Assembly: GCA_028869255.1 (NCBI GenBank)
Contig: CP110972.1
Coordinates: 315,001-379,000 of the forward strand
Direction of reading: 5' to 3'
From: Pseudomonas poae
GTDB lineage: Bacteria > Pseudomonadota > Gammaproteobacteria > Pseudomonadales > Pseudomonadaceae
Length of the DNA stretch: 64,000 nt
Under the pieces are notes generated by a model. It did not search any database. It saw only the letters and a program-made list of their open reading frames with translations, and was not told the origin of the DNA. Below, piece after piece: positions 40,477 through 49,938 of this stretch; positions within the stretch are counted from its first letter, which is position 1; the number at the start of each line of letters is the position of its first letter. The translations under genes were made by a program, and so were the position numbers.

Positions 40477-41820
40477 TTAGGGCGGTGTGACAACCCCGGG
40501 TTCCAGGGGCAGGTCGATACTGGCGATGAAGCCGCCCTCGGCATGGTTCGCCAGGAACAGGCTGCCGCCATGGCGTTCGGCCGCTCGGCGTGCAATCGCC
40601 AGGCCCAGGCCGTGGCCTTGCGCCGTCTGGCCGGGGGCGCGGTAGAACGGCTCGCCCAGTTGACTGAGGTGTTCGGGCTCTACGCCGGGGCCGTGGTCGC
40701 GCACGCTGATGATGATGTGCTCGCCGTGCAGATGTGCCTGCAGCTCAATCGGCTGGCCCTTCGGATTGAAGCGTTGGGCATTGCGCAACAGGTTATCCAG
40801 CGCCCGTTCGATCATGGTTGGCCAGCCCTTGAGGCGCAGGTCGGGTTCGCTCCTCAGTTGCACCACCTGGTCCGGCGCGCCGAGTTGGGCGTCTTTTTGC
40901 AGGGCCTTGAGCAGCAAGTTGAGGTCGACCTCTTCGGCGCTGGCGTTGTCGGCATCGACGCGGGCCAGTACCAGGATTTCGCTGATCAGCGCTTCCAGGC
41001 GGTCGCATTCGCGGGTCAGGCGCGGCCAGAGTTTTTCCCGCTCTTCGGGGCTGGCGCGTTCGGCCAGGGCCAGGGCAATGCGCAGGCGCGCCAGGGGCGA
41101 ACGCAGCTCGTGGGACACATCCCGCAGCAACTGGCGCTGGCTGCCGATCAGGCTTTGCAGGCGTGCACCCATGCGGTTGAAATCGGTCGCGAGCACGCCG
41201 AACTCATCGCGCCGGTCGGCCAGGCGCGCCAGGCTGTTTTGCTGGTAGGTAGTCTGGCCAAGGTCATGCACCGCGCCGCGCAGGCGGCTGAGCGGGCGGG
41301 TGATGGACAGCGTCACCAGCAGGCTGAACAGGGTCAGCACCACCAGGGCAATCGCCAGCGCGCTCAATGGCCATAGCAGGCTGTTACGGTGCCACGCATC
41401 CAGTTCGGGATGGGGGATGCGGTAGATCAGCAGGTAGGTGTCGCCGGTTTTTTCACTGGTGTACTCGGCGGTCAGGCGACGCCAGGGCAGATGGCCGTCC
41501 TGGCTGTCATTCTGCCGGGCTTCGAAGGCGGCGGCGCGGCGCGGGAAGGTGCCGCGCACCACCGGCTCGCCGCTTTCGTTGAGCACTTGCACGTCGATGT
41601 GGTACTGGCGTTTGCGCTGTTGCAGCAATTCCTGGGCCGCGTCCTCGCCCTGGGCTTCGTAGAGTTGGGTCCACTCTTCGGGCAGGTTGTTGAGGCCGGG
41701 ATGACGGCTGAGAATCCAGGCATCTTGATTAAGCATGTGCCCAAGCAGGATCGACAACCCGGCAACCAAGGCGATGGCCAGCCAGAAACTGGCCAGGATG
41801 CGCCAGAACAATGAACGCAC
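40477..41820 (-). CDS. CpxA-like sensor histidine kinase
   Basis: A 447-aa membrane kinase. A first helix (~7-28), a periplasmic sensor (~29-145), a second helix (~148-172), HAMP (~173-225), a phospho-acceptor His in LLRDVSHELRSPLARLRIAL, an N box LDNLLRNAQRFN, G1 VRDHGPGV and G2 GHGLGLAIARR are all recognisable. The dimerisation helix resembles CpxA. With the response regulator and the Spy/CpxP-like gene upstream on the same strand, it parallels the P. aeruginosa CpxR/PA3205/CpxA set. The signal is probably envelope stress. Confidence 0.9.
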   Translation of the reverse strand: MRSLFWRILASFWLAIALVAGLSILLGHMLNQDAWILSRHPGLNNLPEEWTQLYEAQGEDAAQELLQQRKRQYHIDVQVLNESGEPVVRGTFPRRAAAFEARQNDSQDGHLPWRRLTAEYTSEKTGDTYLLIYRIPHPELDAWHRNSLLWPLSALAIALVVLTLFSLLVTLSITRPLSRLRGAVHDLGQTTYQQNSLARLADRRDEFGVLATDFNRMGARLQSLIGSQRQLLRDVSHELRSPLARLRIALALAERASPEEREKLWPRLTRECDRLEALISEILVLARVDADNASAEEVDLNLLLKALQKDAQLGAPDQVVQLRSEPDLRLKGWPTMIERALDNLLRNAQRFNPKGQPIELQAHLHGEHIIISVRDHGPGVEPEHLSQLGEPFYRAPGQTAQGHGLGLAIARRAAERHGGSLFLANHAEGGFIASIDLPLEPGVVTPP

Positions 41821-41887
41821 AGGGAACCCTCAAACAGGAAAAGCCCAGCGGCGCGAGCCACTGGGCTGGGGAGTTAACGCTCGCGCA

Positions 41888-42354
41888 TTATTGCGCTTTT
41901 TGCGGCTGTTGCGCTTTCCAGGCCTGGAATTCCTTCCATTCGGCGCGGCGCTGTTCTTGCTTCTTGACGATTTCGTCGAATTTCTTCTGTTGGTCAGGCT
42001 TGAGCACGGCACGGATATCCGCCTGGGTTTTCTGCTTGCCGGCGGCGATCTCATCCTGCATGGCTTTCTGGTCGGCGGCCGGGAGTTTGTCCAGGTACTT
42101 TTTGACTACAGGTCTTTGCGAGCGTGCCATTGGTCGCCCATCAGCTTGCCGATTTGCTCGCGCTGTTCCTTGCTCAGGTCCAACTGGCTGAAGGGGCCGC
42201 CTTTGCCACGCGGACCGTGTTCACCGCCGTGGCCCGGGCCACCCATCATGTGGCCGGAAGGTTCGCCCATCGGGCCTGGGCCCTCTGGCATGGCGGCCAT
42301 GGCAACGGTTGGCAGGGCAGCGGCGAACATCAAAGCGATAAGGGTCTTGCGCAT
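41888..42354 (-). pseudogene. Spy/CpxP-like periplasmic chaperone-type protein, frameshifted
   Basis: Signal peptide MRKTLIALMFAAALPTVAMA, a Gly/Met/His-rich spacer, then LDLSKEQREQIGKLMGDQW, a Spy/CpxP (LTxxQ) type helix. The frame breaks after ARKDL. The next frame continues VVKKYLDKLPAADQKAM, KPDQQKKFDEIVKKQEQ and the charged tail. One missing base near 42107-42112 accounts for it (155 aa if corrected). CpxP/Spy proteins bind misfolded proteins in the periplasm or restrain the sensor kinase. It sits between the regulator and kinase genes, as PA3205 does. Confidence 0.85.
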
Positions 42355-42433
42355 GGTGATTCTCCTGTCTCTATTCCGGTGAGTCCGGATGTGAGTAGAT
42401 TACTCAGATCAAGGTCAGCGGCAGTCAGGGAGG

Positions 42434-42449
42434 GTAAAGCTTGCGTAAA
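42434..42449. promoter_or_regulatory. CpxR-type box upstream of the Spy/CpxP-like gene
   Basis: GTAAA-GCTTGC-GTAAA is a direct repeat of the CpxR half-site (consensus GTAAA-N5-GTAAA), 80-95 bases before the start codon of the CpxP-like gene. Confidence 0.6.
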
Positions 42450-42499
42450 GAGGGTTTTGTTGCGAACTGACAAAACTTTCAGGCGTTAGGCATTCATAT

Positions 42500-42602
42500 G
42501 TGGGAGCGGGCTTGCTCGCGAATGCGGTGTGTCAGTCTATACAGTGCTAGCTGACCCACCGCATTCGCGAGCAAGCCCGCTCCCACACAAGCCCGCTCCC
42601 AC
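42500..42602. repeat. REP/BIME with an extra tandem half
   Basis: A complete pair (42500-42586) in the CGGGCTTGCTCGCGAAT variant, with a further AAGCCCGCTCCCAC half immediately after it. It lies between the response regulator and the CpxP-like gene, splitting the presumed operon. Confidence 0.85.
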
Positions 42603-42620
42603 AGGGAATAGTGTTGATGC

Positions 42621-43298
42621 TCAGGGTGCGTAGTAGTAACCACGACTGCGCAACGCCACGATCCGTGGCCGGCCATCCGGGTGCGGGCCGATCTTCTTGC
42701 GCAGGTTGCTCACGTGCATGTCCAGGCTGCGATCGTAAAGGGTCAGCTTGCGGCCCAGGGCGATCTGCGCCAGTTCCTGCTTGTCCAGCGGCTCGCCGGG
42801 CTGGCGCAGCAAAGCTTCCAGCAGGCGGCTTTCGGAGACGGTGAGGGTGAATTCCTGTTCATCAATGCTGACCACGCCGCGCACCGGGCTGAAGCACAGG
42901 TCGCCCAGTTCCAGTTGGGTGGACACCGCGGCCGGGTGGCTGCGACGCAATACGGCCCGCAGGCGGGCGGTCAGCTCGCGTGGGTCGCAGGGTTTGGCCA
43001 GGTAGTCGTCGGCGCCGAGTTCCAGCCCGAGGATGCGGTCCAGCGGTTCGCCACGGGCCGAGAGCATCAGCACGGGCAGGTCCGGGTGGTCGTTGCGCAA
43101 TTGCTTGAGCAGCTCAAGGCCACTGCCGTCGGGCAGCATCACGTCAAGCACGACGGCCGCCGGGGCGCTGTCAGCCAAGGCTTTGCGAGCGCTCAAGCCA
43201 TCGTGGCAGGCGCGCACCTGGAACCCTTCCTGGCTCAACCAACTGGTCAGCAGCTCACAGAGCTCCTGGTCATCATCTATCAGTAACAGCTCGCTCAT
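42621..43298 (-). CDS. CpxR-like response regulator (OmpR family)
   Basis: A 225-aa regulator. The receiver domain has the acidic pocket LLIDDDQE, phospho-acceptor Asp in VVLDVMLPDGSG, and Lys in DDYLAKPCDPRE. The C-terminal winged helix contains LGRKLTLYDRSLDMHVSNLR, the stretch that distinguishes CpxR. It acts in the cytoplasm as a transcription regulator, probably phosphorylated by the CpxA-like kinase. The gene upstream (coiled-coil protein) ends 7 bases before it. Confidence 0.9.
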   Translation of the reverse strand: MSELLLIDDDQELCELLTSWLSQEGFQVRACHDGLSARKALADSAPAAVVLDVMLPDGSGLELLKQLRNDHPDLPVLMLSARGEPLDRILGLELGADDYLAKPCDPRELTARLRAVLRRSHPAAVSTQLELGDLCFSPVRGVVSIDEQEFTLTVSESRLLEALLRQPGEPLDKQELAQIALGRKLTLYDRSLDMHVSNLRKKIGPHPDGRPRIVALRSRGYYYAP

Positions 43299-43305
43299 GA
43301 CTCAC

Positions 43306-43713
43306 TCAATTTAGCCATTGTCGACGGCGACGGTGCCCACCGCTGGCGAAGATCCCGCACAGCAAGGCGATCAGCGCGACGGCCCCGCCGGTGACAAACC
43401 ATTGCTGTTGCTCGGTCAGCCATCGGGTCAAGGCGCCGCCCTGTGTATCTTTGAGTTGCTGGGCCAGGCGTTGGTTCTCTTGGCGAAGGCGACTCAACTG
43501 GGCGCTTTCGCGGTTCGAGTCTGCGCTTTGCAGTTGCTTGCTCAGTTCTTCGCGCAGCCGTTCGCTTTCTTTCAAACGTTGCTGCAATTCGGTGATCTGG
43601 GCGCCGGCACTCAAGGACAGGGGCGTGGAACTGCCGGTGTTCGAGGTTTCTTCAGCGTGGGCCGTAGCCCCGATCATTAACACTGCCAACAGACACAACT
43701 GACGTAAGCGCAT
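43306..43713 (-). CDS. Secreted/anchored coiled-coil protein of unknown function
   Basis: About 135 aa. It has a signal peptide (MRLRQLCLLAVLMIGATAHA), a Ser/Thr-rich stretch, a coiled coil (~40-95; ITELQQRLKESERLREELSK), then a membrane helix near the end (FVTGGAVALIALLCGIFAS) and a basic tail (RRRRQWLN). This layout would put the coiled coil in the periplasm with a C-terminal inner-membrane anchor. It resembles the anchor part of SH3/anchor (TIGR04211) proteins but lacks the SH3 part. Seven bases before the regulator gene, it could be co-transcribed with the Cpx-like set. Confidence 0.75.
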   Translation of the reverse strand: MRLRQLCLLAVLMIGATAHAEETSNTGSSTPLSLSAGAQITELQQRLKESERLREELSKQLQSADSNRESAQLSRLRQENQRLAQQLKDTQGGALTRWLTEQQQWFVTGGAVALIALLCGIFASGGHRRRRQWLN

Positions 43714-43820
43714 CGGAACTCCTGATTCCACACGAATATTCAGAACGTTGTCGGCAGGTTACCGCGAATAATGAGCAATTATGAGTGCGCCGTACCGATT
43801 AGGTTCGGCGCGAGCCTGGA

Positions 43821-44120
43821 TCAAGGCAGGACTTGCTTGAACGGCTTGATCACGACGTCAGCGTAAACGCCGGCCGCAACATAAGGATCAGCCTTGGCCC
43901 AGGCCTGGGCGTCGGCCAGGGAGGCAAACTCGGCGACGATCAGGCTACCGGTGAAACCGGCATCGCCCGGGTCATTGCTGTCCACTGCGGGGTGCGGGCC
44001 GGCCAGCACGATGCGGCCTTCGGCTTGCAGTTGCTTGAGGCGCTCGACATGGGCCGGGCGTACGCTCAGGCGTTTTTCCAGCGAGTTGGCAACGTCGGTG
44101 GCAATGATGGCGTAGAGCAT
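43821..44120 (-). CDS. yciI: YciI family protein
   Basis: A 99-aa dimeric alpha/beta-barrel-type protein. [20 protein letters not shown], then [18 protein letters not shown] and DPYVAAGVY are characteristic; His and Asp of the presumed active site are in GPHPAVDS. The family has no settled function. Its start is directly next to the yciB stop (one-base gap), the same order as in E. coli and other gammaproteobacteria. Confidence 0.92.
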   Translation of the reverse strand: MLYAIIATDVANSLEKRLSVRPAHVERLKQLQAEGRIVLAGPHPAVDSNDPGDAGFTGSLIVAEFASLADAQAWAKADPYVAAGVYADVVIKPFKQVLP

Positions 44121-44121
44121 G

Positions 44122-44718
44122 TCAGTCCTCGGTTTTCGGCGTGGTGGGGTCGGTGTCATGCAGGTGGCGCGACAGGTAGATACCCTGGCCGACTAGGAAC
44201 AGTACGGTCATGCCCAGGCTGCCGAAGACCTTGAAGTCGACCCAGTAGTCCTGGAAGGTAAACGCCACGAACAGATTGGCGGCGCCGCAAAACAGGAAAA
44301 ACACGATCCAGGCCACGTTCAAACGCGTCCAGACCGGCTCCGGCAGGGTCAGTGCATGGCCCATGATCCGCTTGATCAGCAGGCGGTCACCGATAAAGTG
44401 GCTGCCGATAAACGCCAGGGCGAACAGCCAGTTCACCACCGGAGCTTTCCATTTAAGGAAGGTTTCGCTGTGAAAGGCCAGGGTCATGCCCCCGAAGACC
44501 AGGCACGCGACCAGGGTCAGCCATTGGCTTTTTTCCAGTTTGCGCTGGGAAATGAAGATTGCGCCGTAGACCACGACGGAGCTGATGATCAGCGCGGCGG
44601 TGGCGCTGTAGATGCCCCCGACAGTCAGCTCATGGCCTGCGATATCGATGACTCGAGGGTCGAGTTTGTAAACGATGAAAAACAGCAACAGCGGGATGAA
44701 GTCGATGAATTGTTTCAC
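44122..44718 (-). CDS. yciB: Inner membrane septation protein A (YciB/IspZ)
   Basis: A 198-aa protein with five to six membrane helices. [16 protein letters not shown] at the N-terminus and [18 protein letters not shown] in the C-terminal part are diagnostic. Linked to cell-envelope or septum integrity in enterics, with an unclear mechanism. The start is probably GTG 44718 ([10 protein letters not shown]); an upstream ATG would add 13 residues not typical for the family. Confidence 0.92.
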   Translation of the reverse strand: MKQFIDFIPLLLFFIVYKLDPRVIDIAGHELTVGGIYSATAALIISSVVVYGAIFISQRKLEKSQWLTLVACLVFGGMTLAFHSETFLKWKAPVVNWLFALAFIGSHFIGDRLLIKRIMGHALTLPEPVWTRLNVAWIVFFLFCGAANLFVAFTFQDYWVDFKVFGSLGMTVLFLVGQGIYLSRHLHDTDPTTPKTED

Positions 44719-44805
44719 AGTAAGAGCCAGAAGCTGGATGTGGCGGCATAATAACAAACATCCTTGGTAGCGAAAGCGCCAGCTGACTTGAGGTTACACA
44801 TCCCC

Positions 44806-45669
44806 GTGAATGTTGATTTGCACTGCCACAGCACGGCCTCCGACGGCGCCCTGGCGCCCGCGGTACTGGTTGCGCGTGCGTTTGAAAAAGGCGTGCGAGT
44901 CCTGGCATTGACCGACCACGACACCCTTGAAGGCCTCGACGAAGCCCGCGAAGCCGCGCATTCGCTGGGTATGCAGTTGGTCAACGGGGTGGAATTGTCC
45001 TGCACCTGGGGCGGCGCCACGATTCATGTGCTGGGCTACGGTTTTGATCAAAATGCCCCGGCATTGGTGGAGGCCATTGCGCAATTGCACGATGGCCGCT
45101 GGCTGCGGTCCGAAGAAATAAGCCGCAAACTCAGCCTTAAAGGCATGCCCAACGCGCTGGACGGCGCCCGCGCCATCCAGCAGGAACTGGGCGACAGCGG
45201 TAACGCACCGGCCCGCCCGCACTTTGCCGACTGGATGGTGCGTGAAGGTTTTGTGAAAGACCGCGCCGAAGCCTTTCGCAAATGGCTGGGCGCCGGCAAG
45301 TTGGGCGACGTCAAGCAACACTGGCCGACCCTCGAAGACACTGTCGGCACGTTGCGGGCCTCCGGGGCCTGGGTCAGCCTGGCGCATCCCTGGCATTACG
45401 ATTTCACCCGAAGCAAGCGCCGCAAGCTGATTGGCGACTATATTGGAGCGGGCGGCCACGCAATCGAAGTGGTCAATGGGCATCAACCCGCCGATCAGGT
45501 GGGCAGCCTGGCGATTCTTGCCCGCGAATTTGGTCTGCTGGTCAGTGCCGGCAGTGATTTTCATGGCCCAGGCGGCTGGTCCGAGATCGGCGAGTATCGC
45601 CCCGTCCCGGAAGACTTGCCGCTCTTGTGGGGGCGATTCAAGCATGACCCCATTATTGCCACCGTCTGA
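44806..45669 (+). CDS. PHP-domain phosphoesterase (YciV/RNase AM type)
   Basis: A 287-aa metal-dependent phosphoesterase. The PHP metal ligands are evident: VDLHCHSTASDG, LALTDHDTLEG, and SAGSDFHGP near the C-terminus, with HPWHYDF between. E. coli YciV (Rnm) is a 5'-3' exoribonuclease that trims rRNA ends and degrades short oligonucleotides. The GTG start at 44806 gives MNVDLHCHS. It is divergent from yciB and followed after 13 bases by the yciO-type gene. Confidence 0.9.
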   Translation: MNVDLHCHSTASDGALAPAVLVARAFEKGVRVLALTDHDTLEGLDEAREAAHSLGMQLVNGVELSCTWGGATIHVLGYGFDQNAPALVEAIAQLHDGRWLRSEEISRKLSLKGMPNALDGARAIQQELGDSGNAPARPHFADWMVREGFVKDRAEAFRKWLGAGKLGDVKQHWPTLEDTVGTLRASGAWVSLAHPWHYDFTRSKRRKLIGDYIGAGGHAIEVVNGHQPADQVGSLAILAREFGLLVSAGSDFHGPGGWSEIGEYRPVPEDLPLLWGRFKHDPIIATV

Positions 45670-45682
45670 ACAGGTAGAACAC

Positions 45683-46312
45683 GTGAGTCAATTCTTCCAG
45701 ATTCATCCGGAAAACCCCCAGGCGCGCCTGATTAAACAGGCCGTGGAGATTATTCGCGCCGGTGGCGTGGTGATCTACCCAACCGATTCGTCCTACGCCA
45801 TTGGCTGCCAGATCGGCGACAAGGGCGCGGTCGAGCGTGTAAGACGCCTGCGCCAACTGGATGACAAGCACAACTTCGCGCTGATCTGCAGCGACTTGTC
45901 CCAGCTTGGGCTGTTTGCCAAGGTCGACACCGGCACCTTCCGCCTGCTCAAGGCCCACACGCCCGGGCCCTACACCTTTATCCTCAACGCCACCCGCGAA
46001 GTGCCGCGCCTGCTGCTGCACCCCAAGAAGCGCACCATCGGCCTGCGCGTGCCGGAGCACCCGATTGCCCTGGCGCTGCTGGCCGAGCTGGGTGAGCCTT
46101 TGATGAGCGTGTCGCTGATCATGCCCGGCGACACCGAACCGCTGGAAGACCCGTACGAAATGCGTCAACTGCTGGAAAAGCAGGTCGACCTGATCATCGA
46201 CGGCGGTTTCGGCGGCGGCAAAGCCTCCACCGTGATCAACCTGGCCGACGGCGAGCCCGAAGTAATCCGCGTGGGTTGCGGCGACCCGGCTCCGTTCATG
46301 GTCGAGGCCTGA
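45683..46312 (+). CDS. YciO/YrdC-family (Sua5-like) protein
   Basis: A 209-aa protein with the YrdC/Sua5 fold: RAGGVVIYPTDSSYAIGCQ near the start, RRLRQLDDKHNFALIC, the PGPYTFILNATREVPR loop and a STVINLADGEPEVIR end. The lack of YrdC-specific KRP in favour of LDDKHNF points to YciO, whose role in threonylcarbamoyl-AMP chemistry is much weaker than that of TsaC. GTG 45683 (MSQFFQIHPENPQ) is chosen. The TGA directly precedes the scpA ATG. Confidence 0.88.
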   Translation: MSQFFQIHPENPQARLIKQAVEIIRAGGVVIYPTDSSYAIGCQIGDKGAVERVRRLRQLDDKHNFALICSDLSQLGLFAKVDTGTFRLLKAHTPGPYTFILNATREVPRLLLHPKKRTIGLRVPEHPIALALLAELGEPLMSVSLIMPGDTEPLEDPYEMRQLLEKQVDLIIDGGFGGGKASTVINLADGEPEVIRVGCGDPAPFMVEA

Positions 46313-47132
46313 ATGTCGGCCGTGGAGACCGTCGACAGCCAGGCGGGCGCCCAGCAGGAACTGCCGTTTGCCATGGTGTATGGCCAGGCGGTGATGGAAA
46401 TGCCGCTGGACCTGTACATCCCGCCGGATGCCCTGGAGGTGTTCCTGGAAGCCTTCGAAGGCCCGCTGGACTTGCTGCTGTACCTGATCCGCAAGCAGAA
46501 CATCAATATCCTCGATATCCCGGTGGCGGAAATCACCCGCCAGTACATGGGGTATGTCGAGTTGATGCAGTCGGTGCGCCTGGAGCTGGCTGCCGAATAC
46601 TCTGGTGATGGCCGCCATGCTCGCCGAGATCAAGTCGCGCATGCTGCTGCCGCGCTCGGAAACGGTCGAAGCCGAAGAGGATGACCCGCGCGCCGAACTG
46701 ATCCGTCGCTTGCAGGAATACGAGCGCTTCAAGGCCGCCGCCGAAGGCATCGACGGCTTGAGCCGTGTGGGGCGCGACGTGGTGGTGCCCAAGCTCGACG
46801 CCCCGGAAGCCCGGGCGCGAAAACTGTTGCCGGATGTGAGTCTGGAAGAATTGCTGATGTCCATGGCCGAGGTGCTGCGCCGTGGCGATATGTTTGAACA
46901 TCACCAGGTCAGCCGCGAGGCCCTGTCGACCCGCGAGCGCATGAGCGATGTGCTGGATCGCCTCAAGGGCGGCGGGTTTGTGCCGTTTGTCGAGCTGTTT
47001 ACCAAAGAGGAAGGGCGCCTGGGGGTGGTGGTGACCTTTATGGCGATCCTCGAACTGGTGAAGGAATCCTTGGTCGAGCTGGTCCAGAATGAGCCTTTTG
47101 CGGCTATCCACGTGCGGGCGCGAGCCGAATAA
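46313..47132 (+). pseudogene. scpA: Segregation and condensation protein A, frameshifted
   Basis: ScpA is the kleisin of the SMC-ScpAB condensin. The first 95 residues (ALEVFLEAFEGPLDLLLYLI, IARKQNINILDIPVAEITRQY type) are normal. Frame is lost after LELAAEYS, and the second part continues in another frame as VMAAMLAEIKSRMLLPR, ending with the winged-helix part (FVPFVELFTKEEGRLGVVVT). One extra base near 46599-46602 (CTCTGG for CCTGG) explains it. Gene order yciO-scpA-scpB is standard in Pseudomonas. A natural null allele would be surprising. Confidence 0.9.
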
Positions 47133-47144
47133 AGAGCTGAATCG

Positions 47145-48083
47145 ATGAATCTGACTGAACCCCGCGAACTGGCCCCGTTGCTGGAAGCCTTTCTCCTGGC
47201 CTCGGGTAAGCCGCAATCCCTGGAGCGTCTGTTCGAACTGTTTGAAGAAGCCGAACGCCCTGAACCGCCGGTGTTCAAGAAGGCGCTGGAGATTTTGCGC
47301 AAATCCTGCGACGGCCGCGCCTTTGAACTGCGCGAAGTGGCGTCGGGTTATCGCCTGCAGATCCGTGAGAAATTTTCCCCGTGGGTCGGCCGTTTGTGGG
47401 AAGAACGCCCGCAGCGTTATTCACGGGCAATGCTCGAAACCATGGCGCTGATTGCCTATCGCCAGCCGATCACCCGGGGCGAAATCGAAGACGTGCGGGG
47501 CGTGGCGGTCAACAGCCATATCGTCAAGACGTTGCTGGAGCGCGAGTGGATTCGCATCGTCGGCTACCGCGATGTGCCCGGTAAGCCGGCGATGTTCGCC
47601 ACCACCAAGGTGTTTCTTGACCACTTCAACCTGAAGAACCTCGACGACCTGCCGCCGCTCGCCGAACTGCGCGAGATGGAAGCCGAGCCGGTGCTCGACT
47701 TTGACGACGCGCCGGTGCCGGCCAGCCTGCAGGAACTGGCCGACGCCACGGCCGAGCCGGAAGAGCCGAAGGACGAAACCAGTTTCCACACCTTGTTGCT
47801 GGAATTGGACGATATGGAGCAGGGCATCAAGACCGACTTCGATGACTTGCTGCGTGATGGTACGGCCGAGCCTGAAACCGAGGTGAACGTTGACGTTGAG
47901 CCGCCAGTCGAAGCAGAACCGGAGCCTGAGCCCGGGGAAGATATCCTCGGCGTGGCCGAAGCCCGGGAAAAACTTCTGGCTGCCGTCGCCGCCCTCGAAC
48001 AGCCACCGCTGAGCGACGAGGAAGACGAAGCCCGGGCCCTGGCTGAAGCGATCGAGGCCGAGCGCCGCCAGTTTGAAGACTGA
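47145..48083 (+). CDS. scpB: Segregation and condensation protein B
   Basis: A partner of ScpA in the condensin complex. It has 312 aa. Two winged-helix domains occupy ~10-190 (LLEAFLLASGKPQSLERLFE; MALIAYRQPITRGEIEDVRG; the TTKVFLDHFNLKNLDDLPPL end). An acidic tail of over 100 residues, rich in Glu, Asp and Pro, follows, a common extension in pseudomonads. It begins 12 bases after scpA. A REP follows its stop. Confidence 0.95.
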   Translation: MNLTEPRELAPLLEAFLLASGKPQSLERLFELFEEAERPEPPVFKKALEILRKSCDGRAFELREVASGYRLQIREKFSPWVGRLWEERPQRYSRAMLETMALIAYRQPITRGEIEDVRGVAVNSHIVKTLLEREWIRIVGYRDVPGKPAMFATTKVFLDHFNLKNLDDLPPLAELREMEAEPVLDFDDAPVPASLQELADATAEPEEPKDETSFHTLLLELDDMEQGIKTDFDDLLRDGTAEPETEVNVDVEPPVEAEPEPEPGEDILGVAEAREKLLAAVAALEQPPLSDEEDEARALAEAIEAERRQFED

Positions 48084-48096
48084 CGCGGCGTCAGCA

Positions 48097-48176
48097 GGCT
48101 GGCTTGCCTGCGATACAGGTGACTCGGTCTTTTTGTTAAACCGAGGTGATGCCATCGCAGGCAAGCCAGCTCCCAC
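48097..48176. repeat. REP/BIME inverted repeat
   Basis: CTGGCTTGCCTGCGATACAG faces CATCGCAGGCAAGCCAGCTC, with the left unit truncated at its 5' end, between scpB and the DUF1289 gene. Confidence 0.8.
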
Positions 48177-48203
48177 CGAAGTCAGTTGCCTGGGAGCGCT
48201 CAA

Positions 48204-48395
48204 ATGAGTTCCACCAAAGACCCCTGCATCAGTATCTGCAAGTTCACCGACGACATCTGCGTCGGATGTGGCCGCAGCAAGCGCGAAATCCGCGCCTGGA
48301 AGAAGCTCGACAAAACCGACAAGCGCACGGTGCTGGCCGAAGCCGAGCTGCGCCTGCTGGCCTTGGGCGCCACCGGTCGGCGGAAAAGCAAATGA
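48204..48395 (+). CDS. DUF1289 domain protein
   Basis: A 63-aa protein. DPCISICKFTDDICVGCGRS shows the four Cys of the family (C-x3-C-x8-C-x2-C), probably a metal site, followed by the conserved KREIRAWKKLDKTDKRTV helix. The role is unknown. ATG 48204 is preferred to 48186 because MSSTKDPCI is the usual family start. It lies upstream of rluB. Confidence 0.88.
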   Translation: MSSTKDPCISICKFTDDICVGCGRSKREIRAWKKLDKTDKRTVLAEAELRLLALGATGRRKSK

Positions 48396-48539
48396 TTGCG
48401 CCCTGATCGACTAGTCTCTGATGCGCAATGCGCGCCATGCGCGTATGATTCGCGACCCTTTGGCGACCTATTCGCCCAAAGCCCAGCTTTCAACACTCTT
48501 CAGGCCACGCCTGAATCGACCCACCGGGAGGTGCTCAAG

Positions 48540-49750
48540 ATGAACGACCAAGACCAGAACGACAGCCAGGAAATCGGCCCAGCAGGCGAAAAACTGCAAA
48601 AGGTGCTGGCGCGTATCGGCGTGGGCTCGCGCCGCGACGTCGAAGCCTGGATCACCCAGAAGCGCATCAAGGTCAACGGCGTTGAAGCCACCCTTGGCCA
48701 GCGCGTCGACCTGCACGATGCAATCACCATTGATGGCAAGGTCATCAAGCGTGAAGAGGCCGCCGAGTCGGTGCGCCGCGTGATCATGTACAACAAGCCC
48801 GATGGCGAGATCTGCACCCGTGACGACCCGGAAGGCCGTCCGACTGTGTTCGACAAGATGCCCAAGCCGAAAGAAGGTCGCTGGATCAACATCGGCCGCC
48901 TGGACATCAACACCACCGGCTTGCTGATGTTCACCACCGACGGTGAGCTGGCCAACCGCCTGATGCACCCTTCCTACGAGATGGACCGTGAATACGCCGT
49001 GCGCGTACGCGGTGAAGTCGATGACGAGATGATCGAACGCCTCAAGGCGGGCGTGGTGCTGGAAGACGGCCCGGCCAAGTTCACCGACATCAAGCAGGCG
49101 CCCGGCGGCGAAGGCTTCAACCACTGGTACCACTGCGTGGTGATGGAAGGCCGTAACCGCGAAGTACGTCGCCTGTGGGAATCCCAGGGCCTGGTGGTCA
49201 GCCGCCTGAAGCGCGTGCGTTTTGGCCCGGTGTTCTTGAACTCCGACCTGCCGATGGGCCGCTGGCGCGAAATGAGCCAGTACGAAGTCGACATCCTCAG
49301 CGCCGAAGTCGGCCTGACGCCGGTCGCCATGCCGCAGATGAACGCCAAGAGCAAAGACAAACTTGAGCGTATGCAGCGTAAATCGTCGCGCCCTGTGGCC
49401 CGTACCGAACGTGTTGCGCGCACTGTGCGCCCGGCGCTGAATGCACCGGCGACCGGTGGGCGTATCTCGCGTGAGCCGCACATCGAGGGTGAGCGTCGCC
49501 CAACCGCGCCATCGCGTCAGGAAGGTGAGCGTGCGCCACGCACCCGCGTCCTGCCCCGGCAGGTGGTCGCAGCAACCGGGGTGAAGCCGAGCGCCCAGCC
49601 GACAACGCCAGTACCAAGCGTCCAGCCAAGCCGGCGGCGAACAAGCGCCCTGGCCCTAAACTGGTCGCGGACGAGCCGTCGGGCAAGCGCCGTGGCGCCC
49701 CGGCCGGTTCGGGTCAGCGTCCTGGTTTTGGTCGCAAGAAGCCGCAGTGA
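48540..49750 (+). CDS. rluB: 23S rRNA pseudouridine(2605) synthase RluB, C-terminal tail frameshifted
   Basis: It isomerises U2605 of 23S rRNA. An S4 domain (~16-60; EKLQKVLARIGVGSRRDVEAW) is followed by the catalytic domain with Asp in INIGRLDINTTGLL, MHPSYEMDREYAVRV and GRNREVRRLWESQGL. Frame is lost at about 49550 in the basic tail: one missing C. The tail resumes KRPAKPAANKRPGPKL and ends FGRKKPQ, with its stop at 49748-49750 (403 aa corrected). As read, the ORF runs to 49781 with a foreign Ser/Arg end. The catalytic part is intact. Confidence 0.92.
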
Positions 49751-49764
49751 TGTAAGCGCTGCAC

Positions 49765-49794
49765 AAAAACGCCAACCCTAGGGTTGGCGTTTTT
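49765..49794 (+). terminator. Terminator after rluB
   Basis: AAAAACGCCAACCC pairs with GGGTTGGCGTTTTT around TA, with further T residues. A strong intrinsic terminator. Confidence 0.92.
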
Positions 49795-49823
49795 TTTGCC
49801 CTCAATTTGGTAACCCAATCAAA

Positions 49824-49913
49824 TGTGGGAGCAGGCTTGCCTGCGATAGCGGTGTATCAGAGGGTACACAGGCCCGCTGACACACCGCCATCGCGGGCAA
49901 GCCTGGCTTGCAC
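49824..49913. repeat. REP/BIME inverted repeat
   Basis: GTGGGAGCAGGCTTGCCTGC faces a diverged partner CATCGCGGGCAAGCCTGGCT, between rluB and the M29-type gene. Confidence 0.75.
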
Positions 49914-49938
49914 AGGGACCTCGGTGATGCAGATTCTG

